DNA of 64,000 nucleotides from Circinella umbellata. Its lineage: Eukaryota; Mucoromycota; Mucoromycetes; Mucorales; Lichtheimiaceae. A program made the translations under genes and the position numbers. The stretch is taken from the NCBI GenBank assembly GCA_025093555.1, contig JAIWNF010000002.1:62001-126000 (forward strand), given 5' to 3'. Shown here piece by piece: positions 23,801 to 35,316 of this stretch; positions within the stretch are counted from its first letter, which is position 1, and every line of letters begins with the position of its first letter. Below the pieces are notes generated by a model that did not search any database, had not been told where the DNA came from, and saw only the letters and a program-made list of their open reading frames with translations.

Positions 23801-24311
23801 CCCAAAGTTTTCTCATTCCAATAACATAAAATACAGATTGTGGTGAAAATCCATGAATGACTGTTTCACCTTTAAATATCGGTGCCTTATTATTGAGACT
23901 GTTTTGTTTCGATGATGATGAACTGAGCATATAAACAATAACACCGCTTTTATGTTTTAATGCCTTTTTCCAAGAATCTTCTCTTAATAATTGTTTTATA
24001 GAAGTCATGGCTTGTTCTGCTTGGTGATTTTGATAACTTTTTGAACTAAACACAGCTTCACTATTTAAGATATTTTCTTGTTGTTGTTGTAGTGATTCTT
24101 GAATGGAAGGTAATTCTTCGTCGTCACTGAATGGGTATTGTTGTTGTCGCGTCGCCATGGGTGCTAATAATGTTGTGGGTCGACTTGTGTTAGTACTGCT
24201 AAACATTTCTGCGTCAGATTCGCCTTCTGTTGAAATTCCACTATCACGATCTTGTTGGGCAAGCACATGCACTGGTAAGAACGATGAAGAAGAAGATCTA
24301 GGTACGGCCAT
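20886..24311 (-). CDS. Tandem START-domain lipid-binding protein with C-terminal membrane anchor
   Basis: 965 aa from seven exons: 24311-23794, 23712-23629, 23535-23409, 23291-22885, 22799-21229, 21159-21101 and 21017-20886, all joined in frame. A first START-like domain spans about residues 90-310 (SWKKALKHKSGVIVYML, FKGETVIHGFSPQSVFYVI). A Ser/Asn/Gln-rich linker follows. A second, clearer START domain begins around TLKRLTSSDLDEWKELGER and runs through PILRGDVKINGRWTPEQV, FPIHSRDFSLL and ELTFVSQMELEGSTPLPP. The last exon, after an acidic Gln-rich linker, encodes one hydrophobic segment (PQLSVIFLLMALCYYMGKF) five residues before the stop, a tail anchor. Inferred role: binding or transfer of sterols or other lipids at an organelle membrane. 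The two short 3' exons were found only by splice analysis. Confidence 0.85.
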
Positions 24312-25836
24312 AGCTCTATTTTTTAATTAAATAAGATATGTGTCTAAAAGTAATAAAGGAGAGTCTGAGGAGAGTATAATAATAATATATAAACTAATAA
24401 ATAAAAATATATGAAAAGAGAGGAAGTGAGATGGTAATAAGATGAAGGCACAAAGAAGGCGGTTCATCAATTTATGGATTATTGTGTAACTGCGTAAATT
24501 GCTATTTGAGGCACTTGTCACGTTGGTTTGCCTCGTTTTTTTTAAACTAAAGATCTACCCTGTTACCATCAAAAAATATGTGAAGGGGATTTGCAGGGAA
24601 TTGTTGTTGATAATTGCTATCATTCTTATTTTGTGACATAATAAGATTCCTTGAATATTCTATTTTCTGAGCATTGATCAATTCTCTTCCTTTTTTTGGG
24701 ATTTGATTGCATATTCAAATACACTTCTTCCTTTTTAACTGTTCCTTTTTTTTACGAAATGTGGTGTAACTATATTATTGTTCGTCATTAATAAGAGTTA
24801 TCTAAGCATAAATCGAGAGAAAGGAGGGAAATTCATATATCTCAATCCCCGCGGCTCGTTAACCCTTCCTTTTTCTTTTATGTATATGTACGTGCCTAAA
24901 AAACTCGTGGTTTATACAGTAATTTTGCATCAGCAATGGAGGTATGGTATACAATAACATATATATATGATTAGAATAATATTGTGCTGAATTAATTTTA
25001 TATACAAAAACGACTAGCAACTACTACATATTCTATGCTGTGAAATTTATCTCCCAAAGCCGGAAAACCTTAAAAAGCAACAATTCCTTACACTACTAAT
25101 TATGCTACAAATTATATAGTTTCTCAGCCCTTCATGCATAAATTATTAAACACTCCGGAGTATACAAATAACGTTAACATGGTGGCGTATTGAAATCACC
25201 TACAACACTAATAAAAACATCATAGAGAAATATACCATAAATTACTTAATTTTTGCTGTTCTTATAAAATATCGACGCGAAGAGTGTTTGTGAGTAAATC
25301 ACCCAACAGCAAAGTTTTCAGAAGCTTCTCAAATCATCACTTGTTGATTATTAATATGAACCAGGGCTATAATACCTACACACTATGTCAACCAAGCCAA
25401 TATGTACGGTTTATATGATAAGATATTGAGTTAAAGAGTTTGTTTGAGTTGATAATATAGTAGCTAATCTAATTAATGAGGGTATTGTGTATCACACAGT
25501 ACAACTCCATTGTTTCCTAATAGGAACCGAAAAAAAGAAAAAAGAAAGACGACTGTTTGGAAACTTTATATAAACTTTATTCAAATAATTCTAAATTTTT
25601 CTAGTAAACAGCCCAAACTTATTATTTGGCATAAGCTTAATTTAAAACTGTTTTTTCTCATCGCGTACAAAATCGTCTAATTTGGTAAGAATGGCTCACT
25701 TTTGTTCTCTTTTTTATATACACACGCAGATTCAACTCTCCGCTTTCTCTTATATTACTTTTTTAATTTTCTAATCCAAACACCTCTTCCCCCACACCTT
25801 TCTTTTATACATACATACATATATCTATATAGATAA
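24312..25836. other. Divergent intergenic region
   Basis: About 1.5 kb between the START gene (-) and the repeat protein gene (+). It is AT-rich with pyrimidine tracts close to both starts. I see no supported ORF, RNA gene or element. Confidence 0.5.
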
Positions 25837-28424
25837 ATGAATCCTTTAGCAGCTTGCACTTCTTCAAAAAGACGTCAAAAACAACCTATCAGACTACCAG
25901 AAGACGATGACGATACTGACGAAGAACAGCAACATTTCCATCGTACTTCGTGTATTATGCCAGTTTGGCCTTTTACACAATGTCTTGGTCCTCGCCATGG
26001 TGGTCGACTTACACTTGGAGAAGATGGCGATAACAATCCCAGTTCGCGTATTCTCGATGATTATTTAGATCCAAATACAACTGTTGGTATTGAACCTTTA
26101 TTAGATCAACATGCTCAAGATCCTAATGATGACGATAACAATGACGATATTATCACTGGTAGTGGTAGTGGTGGTAGCACATTTTTTTCAGGGAAAGCTG
26201 CAGTAGACCCTCATCGATTTTTATCTCGAAATCCATTTGCGACTACTAATTCAAATACCACTATTGAACAAAATGAACGTCGAGTCATGCCAGAACAAGA
26301 TTATTTTTTTGAAGAAGATGATGCTCAATTTTTATCAGACCATCGTATATCTGCTGTCATTAATGATCATGCCAAAGTAAGAGAGACAGGCTTGGGAAAT
26401 CTTATGCAAAAACGTAGAAGAGCAAGGGAGGAGAGTTGGTCCCTGGTTTTTATACGTTTGTAAACTAACATGGAAGAGAATTATGTAGAATAATGTTATG
26501 GAGAGCGATAATAATACCGGTGCGTCAGCAAATCCAGTATCACGCAATAAAACAGAGGAAGAAGAAGAACAAAAAAAGCGTACGAGTCGAACTGTAGAAG
26601 ATTATGGGCAAGAATTAATAGATGTGACTCCTCCAAAACTAAAAAAAGAAGAAAATAGTGACGATAATGCCAACATGAGTTCGAAATCATATATACTAGA
26701 TCATTACCAGGAAAGAGAGCTCGAAAGTATAGATAAATCATCAACAACAGAAAGAGAACTTCAAGATTTTAGTAATCCAATTGTGGACCAAGATCTTGTT
26801 GATATTCATTCAGGATCTTCAGCACAACAGGAGCCAAGAGAACTCGACGATTTTAACACCAGTAGACCTGCCGAACGAGAACTCGTGGATATTAAATCTT
26901 CATCATACTCAGCGCAAACAAAAAAACTTCAGGATTTCAATGATAGTTTACTAGTTGAGAAAGAACTTGTTGATATTAGTAAAAATACCGACTCAAAATC
27001 TTTATTGGAGGAACCCGTAAAAGAACTTCAAGAATTTACCAACAACAAAGATGCACCAGCGGAACAAGAGCTTACAGATTTCGGTCACACCAATAGTTCT
27101 CGACCACGACAACCAGTGCCTGAAAAAAAAATCGATAAATCTTATAATAATACCACTACAGCTGTTACTACTATGTCTCCTTTGACAACAAGTGAACTTA
27201 CAGATTTCAGTAATACAACAATAGTCGAACGAGAAACTAGTCACCAAAACATTAGTAATAATTATAACAATACGGCTCAAGTTAGCAACAAATCCAGAGA
27301 ATTCCATGTACCACCACCGCCAGAAGAAAGAGAATCAGGTTCAACTCAAGCTCCTTTAAGAGCCATGTCACAGCCACCTTCCCCAAGGCCTAAAACTCAT
27401 GATATATTACTTGAAAGTAGTGGCGGAGAAGTAGATAGGAATAAGGATAGAGATGAATCCGGAGCTGGTACTTCAGGACGTCGATCATCTGTAGCGGTGG
27501 TTGCGCAATCTCTTCTAGGTGATCGATTAGATGATTTTACGGAAAAACTTGCATTTATCAAGAAAAATATAATCATGAGTTTGGAAGATGAGGATGGGTA
27601 TGACGAAGAACAACAGCAACAGCTGCAACAACATCAGCAACCCATTCAACAACAGCGGCAGTCGATGGATCTTCCAAAACGAAGGTAATGTGGGATTAAC
27701 TAGTTGGCTGCTTAGGAAAATATATGAATAAATTGTAAAATAAAATGAAATAAACGTATTAATGGGAATGAATTGTAATCTTATCAGACCATCGTATGAT
27801 CCACTTATGTCAACTTCTTCCTCCGCAACATCACGCAATAAACCTCATCAACAGCACAAGCGAAGTAGTTCATTCATGGAAGTTGCTGGCAAGTTCATGA
27901 GTCAATTGAATGAAGCTGCCCTGGCCAATGGTAACAATAGTCATAGTAATAAAAATAGTACTACTAATGCTAACAATGATCGTGTATTTTCTCCATCGTC
28001 ATTTTTTGCTACTCTTGCTGGTCCAGATGAAAACAAAAACAACAACAGTCGCCAATTTCCTAATACACCGCCAATGTCAAGAGAAAGTAATCATCAAGAT
28101 CCATTATTGACAACTGGAGATGATCATTATCATCAACAACATGAGCGACGTCAACATCATTCCCATAGTCAACGTACTTTGAAAACATCATGGGCTGATG
28201 ATGTTCCAGAAGAAGACGAAGAAGAAACACACTATGAAGATGAAGAGGATTTGTTTGATTTTACAAAGGTCGCTAAAAATGTACGTAATATGGGTGAAGA
28301 TATGGTTGGAAATGGTCTTCGTATGTTTAATGATATGGCTAATCGTGTGAAGAATGCCAATAAACAAGAAGTACCTGGAGAAAATAGTGATGAATGGATG
28401 TTGGATCGCGATGCTTGGATTTAA
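25837..28424 (+). CDS. Large disordered protein with ELxDF/ELVDI motif array
   Basis: 813 aa, exons 25837-26445, 26489-27684 and 27788-28424. Phases match across both introns, and the first intron has an ACTAAC branch site, so three apparently separate frames form one gene. Almost the whole chain is predicted disordered: Asp-rich N-terminus, FLSRNPFATTN (an NPF tripeptide), a central array of about ten short repeats of the form [E/K/D]LxD[F/I] (ERELQDFSN, QDLVDIHS, RELDDFNT, RELVDIKS, KLQDFND, KELVDISK, KELQEFTN, QELTDFGH, SELTDFSN), then Pro- and Gln-rich parts and an acidic region before EEDLFDFTKVAKNVRNMGED. No domain recognised. Repeated short motifs plus NPF would suit a multivalent scaffold, for instance in endocytosis, but that is inference. 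Confidence 0.8.
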
Positions 28425-28587
28425 ATTATAAATTATGCCTATATATTATTATACCCCCACCCTCTCTCTTCCTCCCTTACCCTTCTTCGTTCTAATTTAT
28501 GTATTATTTTTACCATATCGCTTTTTTTTTCTTCATTATATTCATTATTTATTTATTATTACAATTATATCTTACTCCTTCCTTTTT

Positions 28588-30929
28588 TTATGAGCTGCAG
28601 GAACATTTGAGATCACGGCCCCACTATATATATATATATATAAAGATACGTAACGTTTTATAATAAATTAGTTAGCGGGGGCACATATATATCAGCAAAA
28701 TATATTAAAAAGAAAAAAAAGGGAGAAAATCATACCTCTGGGACAGGTTCTTTGATCCAATGTTCAACAACTTCGTCATTATAGTGTTCCCTGAAGGGAT
28801 GAATACAAGCCTGAAGAGCTGATTCAAGTATTTGTTTGGCTTCTGCTTCTTCTTTATTTTCGAATGCTTCGATGATTTCTTGAGCAATCCAGTTTCGAAG
28901 TACGAATCGTGGATTAACAGAATTCATACGCCGCTGTCGATCGCCATTGTCCAAGTGTCCATCCTCTGCCAACAAACGATGGCGATAAATGGCTAACCAA
29001 GGCTTCAACGCCTTTTTACTTTCTTCTTCCTTTGTTGCTTCGCGTGGAACAACTTCAATGGAATGAGTTTCTGCATCTTTTTCTTCACCAGCATCAGTTA
29101 CTTGGTATGAAGAAAGAGAACGGAAGAATCGATGATGATCAATATCATATTCACTCATCCAATCCAATAACGGAATCACTACATCGTTCATGTCACTAGC
29201 TTTTTCTTTGTTCGATTTGAGACCTAGCTTTTGACGCATACGCCATAATAGATGTTCCATAAACCAATTGGAGAATTCTTCGCTAAGAAGTTTGGTTACT
29301 TCTATTTTACCCACTTCACGATACTCGTTACGCGTGGCTTGATTTGTTGCATTCGAAGAGTCCTTGCTGTCTTTGGGAATATACACAAGGGAATCCACTT
29401 TATCACCAGCACCGATAAGTTCAAAAAGTGGGACTGCAAATTTGAAAAGATCAAAGATACAGACTGTAGGCTGGCGTTTGAATGCGTATTCTAGAATGTA
29501 TTATGCAGAAAAATTAGAACCAGAGTGCTACTATATTTGAAAGCGATACAAACTAATAAATGAACATAACTTACGGCCAGCGGTATCTGAATGATTACAC
29601 ACATTGGCAGGTGTATAAAAGTCCATCATTTCATATGGTCCATAATCGATAGTAAGACCTAGTAGTATAGTTTTATTCAGAATGCATGAATTTGTTTACT
29701 ATTAGTAATAATATTAAAAAGATTTATCCTTTGATTATATATCTAGTATACCTAAAATCGACATGTTATCTGTATTCATCACACCATGGTTGAAACCTAG
29801 TTATATTTATATATAAAATAATATTTTATTAACACACTCCCTTTTATCCAATTATTCAATACTTGTCGATATTTATACAGTATGTATTATATATTTACCA
29901 ATTGCTTGCCATTCTGCTACCATCTTGGCAGTATTTTTTGCTACACGACGGACAAAACGCATATATTTGTTACCCTCCAACTCTGATGGTTTATAATCTT
30001 CTTCCTCCTTGACAACATTTTTAATTGAATAATCAGCCAACATGCGCAAGTTAAACATATCATCACGAGAATAAAAAATTTCAAAATTTCCAAAACGAAT
30101 CCATGATGGTGACATACGAGTAACAATTGCACCACGTTCTGGTTGTTTTTCATCTATTAAATTGAAAAATAATACATCATGTATATTAGATAAAAAAAAA
30201 AGTTTAAAAAAACAGATTCAGTATGATTATTAATCAGAATTTTATTTTACCTGGAAGAGCATCATCTCTAAAGATTTCCCGAGAAGTACCAACAAGTGAT
30301 AATGCACGAGTCGTGGGAACACCCAAAGCATGCATATGTTCAGACATCAAAAATTCACGAATGCTAGAACGCATAACAGCATACCCATCTCCATTACGTG
30401 CATAAGGTGTACGACCTGCTCCTTTTAATTGTATTTCCCAACGTTCACCACGATGATTTTCGGTTTCAAATAAAGAAATAGCTCGACCGTCACCAAGTTG
30501 ACCAGCATAAATTCTACAATAAATTAATGAATATGAAATTTAATTTTCTGATGTAAAAAGAAAATAGCTATTAAATTACCCAAATTGATGACCACCGTAA
30601 CACAAACTCCATGGTCGAGTATTCTCCAATATCTTATTTCCAGAAAACACTTGTAAAAATTCATCGGTACGAATCTCTTCAGGATCAAGATCAATGTCAT
30701 CCAAAGCTTTTGGTGAAACTGCTAATAGTTCTGGGTCCGGGTTTTTATCGGGTAAGGTATATGAAAACGCAGCATTATGGACAGCACGTGAGATTTTAAG
30801 TAAACTTTGCGATCCAGCAAGATCCTCAATAGATTCAGTATATGAATCAGCTGGTAACGATTGAGTCAATAATCCCGGTCGCAATGGTAAATTATCAAGT
30901 AAACGTGCTGCTTTCATTCTGATTCCCAT
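28588..30929 (-). CDS. FMP40: SelO/Fmp40 pseudokinase protein AMPylase
   Basis: Transfers AMP from ATP to protein side chains; in yeast and animals the enzyme is mitochondrial and redox-linked. 595 aa, seven exons: 30929-30580, 30513-30251, 30153-29899, 29796-29752, 29658-29575, 29490-28736 and 28623-28588, in frame. Family signatures: [74 protein letters not shown] and IDYGP (metal-binding residues). The last 36-nt exon gives [11 protein letters not shown]. Its Cys occupies the place of the selenocysteine near the C-terminus of animal SelO, as expected for a fungus. This mini-exon is easily missed, since read-through gives a false stop shortly after EPVPE. The N-terminus starts [11 protein letters not shown] and has weak basic, amphipathic character. 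Confidence 0.93.
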
Positions 30930-32084
30930 GGTGAAATAAAATACGATTCTGTGTGTTGGTTTATATAGAAAATAGAAAGTGTGTGAAAGTGAGTAAAGAA
31001 AAAGGAAAGATGGGAAAGCAACTCAGATTTTTAATAATACCCACGAATACACATATACCTTTTGTACTAATTAGAAAAGTAAATATATATTTTTTTACGT
31101 ATCTTTGGAAAGCCAGTTACAATATTATGAATAATTGTTTTTTTTTATAAATGAAGTATAGTTCCGAGTGTGCAGATTTATAGGTATGAAAATAACATCG
31201 ATTCACCAAGAGTTATGATACTTGTCAAGTATGTTGAGATGTCATGTACATTAGTCATCAAAAGAAGTCAGAAGGTAGTTTAGACTAGGTTACACCATTA
31301 TGCTGACGATGCTAAAATACTATAAATGTCACGATACTTTGTATATAAATCATCGAGAACTTTTTGAAAATGATAACCTATTCATATAACACTCGATAAA
31401 TAACAACTGCTTTCAACGGAATTATGTAACAAACAGTAAATTGTTGAATAATATGACAGTGAAGGTAGTATAAAGCCAATGCAGCAAAATAGTTTTGTAT
31501 GTAACTTTTTTTATACAGCCAATCTGATAGTAATGTAATTATGAGTATAATAGATTTTTTCAAGGTAAAGAGATATGCAATCATTTTATTATACAAAAGC
31601 TAATTGAAGGAAAAGAGTAAAATTATCACTACGTAAATTTGTGTGTCAACATAAAAATATGATTCATCACGTTTTGGAACATCTATGCTTAAATGGCTAC
31701 TTCGGCATTCGATAAGCATAAATTGTGTACGTAAAACAAAAAGTCTGTGTTTTTTTTTCTTCTATCTTTTTTTATCACTAAATCAATATTTTCTCATCAT
31801 ATATTGATCATTTCAGTTTATGCAGAAATTACTGTAATCAAAAAATAGTTTAATTCGAGATTATAACTTTCAAGCTACCATATATCCAACAGGTGTTATG
31901 AGATCTACAATAATAAAAGCTAAGTAGTAATACATTTATCTAAAATTTCGAACATGGAACAAGATCTTTGCTTCTTTTATTAAATAACGCTGCTATATAT
32001 ATATATAAGTATACAGTTCATTATTAATAAGAGAGTAAGCTTATAGCGTCGAATTGTCATTACACTTAATGATTTACATAATAA

Positions 32085-32926
32085 CAGAGGATCCCCGTTA
32101 ATTTCATATCCGTTAATCTTCACACCTAAATAACTTCACAAAAATGAAGGAATGGTAAAAATAACATAAGAAAATTTTCACATCCTCCTTAATTTCACTT
32201 TCACAGGACTTTGCGGCATTGAATCCTTAACGGTATGTAAATCAAAAAAAAAATATGTGATAAATATAAGGATTGTAATTAAATTAGTATACAGGATGGG
32301 TTACTTTTTTTATTACGCCATTTGCATGTTTTTTATGAAAAGTTTATTCAATGTTTATTCTCTTCTTGTTTTTCTCGTTTCAAGTCTTTGCATATAGTAC
32401 TAATATCAGGTGTCTTAAACAGCTTGAATTCACTTTTAGCCCATCATGCTAGCGATCGGTTTGTCATGGTTCGTGGGTTAAGTTTTTTTTTCTCAGTCAG
32501 AATACTATACTGTTCAGCTGTCAAGCCAACGTTAGATTCGGTTACTGTTTTTTGTTTTGATATATATACGTAAAGCAAAAATATAGAAAGATGAAAAGAA
32601 AAAGATGAAAAAATGTAATAATATAAAAAATAAAATATCTCTGCACTATATATAACTTTTTTTCAAAAGAAAAAAAAAAGTGTTATAGACGTGCTCAAAT
32701 AAAAAAAAGAAATAGTTACAAAAATGCATCAAGAACAATCGTATAGTAATAATTTATTAATTAATACATATTTTGATACAATAAAAGATATACAGTAGTG
32801 AGCTGAAGTATTCAATATGTGCACATTCTTGGAGAAAAATTTCACAGTATCCGCTAATTATCACACCCCTTTATTTTCACAAAAAAAAATGGAAAATGTC
32901 TCTATGAAATTAACGGGGATCCTCTG
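32085..32926 (-). mobile_element. pogo/Tigger-like transposon derivative
   Basis: 842 bp framed by perfect inverted repeats CAGAGGATCCCCGTTAATTT... (24 bp; 25 bp counting the adjoining A/T pair). TAA flanks each end directly, so either a TAA duplication or an imperfect TA target as used by pogo/Tc1 elements. Subterminal sequences repeat in the same orientation on both sides (TATCCGTTAATCTTCACACC and TATCCGCTAATTATCACACC). The inside retains a broken helix-turn-helix coding fragment of the pogo/CENP-B type. It is far too short for a full transposase, so it is an internally deleted, non-autonomous copy. Confidence 0.75.
32348..32548 (-). pseudogene. pogo-type transposase N-terminal HTH remnant
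   Basis: The minus strand reads a helix-turn-helix of the CENP-B/pogo N-terminal type: LTAEQYSILTEKKKLNP, then TNRSLA, an in-frame TGA, and WAKSEFKLFKTPDISTICK, ending at TGA 32350-32348. Pogo and Tigger proteins have the same order (LA-x-WA-K-x-F...P-x-x-S-T-I). The internal stop and the lack of any DDE domain mark a dead fragment. Confidence 0.7.
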
Positions 32927-35054
32927 TAAGATCCCGTATTTACATTATAAGAGACCAAACATCTCCTTCACTTCCTTTTGTTTCCACGACCGTTTTTAAC
33001 GATCAGTTTAAACTTCAAAGAATGTGTTACTAACTTCCAGTTATATTTGTACTGAATACATAAAAGTCGAATGATCCAAATAATTCATAAGTTTATATTA
33101 TCTTTTATTACTATATGATGCGCGGAATAAGCATTGAAGATTGATAAATCATACTGGATAATTAAGTGCTCATAGCCCAGTAGCTTCGTTCCACAAAAGA
33201 TGCATGTTTATATTTTATCGGAAAGCAGCAACACAAAATTGTTATCTTTTCCCTTCAAAATAAAGAATTTGTGCTACCGATATCAATGACCATTTACTAA
33301 GTAATTGTATATTCTTTTAGTCTTACGATTTCTTCTTTTCCATCTACTCTCTACTTTTTAATAATGATTTTTATTTTGACTAACCTTTGAAAATCCAGCA
33401 ATTTCAAAAAACCATGAGTGCTTTTCTTCTGCTATGTCAAATAGCCACAGATTGTAATATTTACGACTTTTGCGTTCTGTTTACAATAGAAATCTGTGTT
33501 TCCTCAGATAGGATAAGATCGTCCCGATGACAAAGAATTTTTATTTATGTAAATTAGATACGATACGATATAAAAAAAAATTGGAGCCTTATTCATTGGG
33601 TTTTGACCTCGTGGACAGGTCTTTCTTCTCTTTTCTTTTTGCTATCATTTTACCAACTGATTCTTCCAAAAATAATCTGGAAATACAAATTATTTGCCGA
33701 TCGGACACCTTGCCATTTTCTTTTCTTGTTGTTGTCAATGGCTTATGTACTACATCAACTTTTTATTAGCACGCAGTGAACATAAAAAAACTATAATTAT
33801 ATCTAAATTACAAAAAAATACCTTCCTCGTAAAAGAAAAAAAAAAGGAAAAAGAAGAGTAACAAGACAAAAAACACCGGCTTATTTGTTGTAACTAAGAG
33901 GCTGCTTGTTGTAAACTGGTTTTTAGAAAGACTGGCGTGTGATAAGCATTTTTTAGGTATATAAAAATGTGTTTGCCTATAGTATCCTAGCTAGTAATAA
34001 TCTTTACGTAATGTAATTATAATAAAGTAATTGTTGTATAGAAAGAATAATAATAATAATCATAATGATGATATAATCATAATTATGCCACTACATACTA
34101 GATAATTTATAAAGAGCAATGGACTAAAAAGCTTTAAGCTATAAATCAAAAATACAATTGGATTTCTATATGTTCACACAGTAATGGTTTTTTTTGACAA
34201 CGGAACTGCATCTTTGTTGTAAATGTACTGAACCCGATTTGATTCTTTGTATGAACATTATCTATACGTATCCGAGGAACAAATCAAAATAGATAATCTT
34301 TAAATGAGGAAATTGGAAAACTTTTCTTTTTTACAAAGTAGGGGTGGTATTTTGGTAACACAAAAGTAAGAAAGCGTCTGAAAGAAGAAGCAGAACATCA
34401 AAAATGGCTGTGGTTTTTTTTTTTTAGTTTATCAGTAAGAAAAACAGGAAGTACAAGATAACAGAAACAATAAATACTCGAACCCGGGATATGTATGGTA
34501 ACTTAAGATAATAAGATAACTCTTTTTTGTAGAAATAATTATCAAAGAGGCTATTTGAATATACATGGATTATGTGCTCCTGGAACAACTAGATCGAGAA
34601 AGGATTCAGGGTTGTAAACCTCTTTAATTTTGCTCTGGTTAGATAAGTAATAGGGTCTAGCGTGGTTGGGCCACAAGCAACAACAAAACCCCGATATTTT
34701 CCCTGCACAGAAAAAAGCTGCCTTCGAAGAAAAATAAAAAGGAGGAAATCAAATCAAACTCAGCTTTATCAGTAAAACTAACGACATACTACTCATAGAT
34801 AATGTAAGGTGACTTGTCCTTCTCCTTGAAGCGTAGGTAAAAAAAAAACTTTCAAGGAAATTATTCTTATTCATTATTACAGCTATTTATATCACTCCCT
34901 TGAAAAAGAATCATATAGAAAGCATATTATACATGAACTAGTAGCGCAGCAATAATATTGAAACACTTCAAAATTTAGTATATCGTGTTAACTTAGAAGC
35001 AATCTATACCACCCATCAGCAAAATATATAGGATCTTTTGGTACTCATAAAAAA

Positions 35055-35066
35055 GATAAATGATAA
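35055..35066. promoter_or_regulatory. Two GATAA motifs upstream of the ammonium transporter
   Basis: GATAA at 35055 and 35062, about 250 bp before the start codon, and a reverse CTTATC near 35154. In fungi, AreA/Nit2/Gln3 GATA factors use such motifs to activate nitrogen-uptake genes. In AT-rich DNA they also arise by chance. Confidence 0.35.
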
Positions 35067-35316
35067 AAAAAGCCGGGGGTTCCTTTTTTGGAAGATTGGC
35101 AAGGCATTGATAATCTTTCAAGGTCCGGTGTCTGTTCGCCCTATCTTTTTTTTCTTATCAAATCAAGTATCCAACCCACACAAGATATCTTTTATTTTTT
35201 TTATTTTTATATAAAAACCATCTTCTTCTCCTTTGACCCATCTTTTTTTTTTGCATATCTCTTTTTCAAAGTACTTACACTTACACATACATTTTCACTC
35301 TTTTCTATATAAAATT

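Larger units (their letters stand above)
30930..35316. other. Long intergenic region
   Basis: 4.4 kb between divergently transcribed SelO (-) and ammonium transporter (+) genes. Only the pogo-like relic at 32085-32926 and a few GATA-type motifs stand out. Short frames here have no domain or splice support. Confidence 0.55.

Noticed and set aside
32322..32573. 83-codon plus-strand frame inside the pogo-like element
   Set aside because: The opposite strand reads a pogo helix-turn-helix fragment, which explains the openness.
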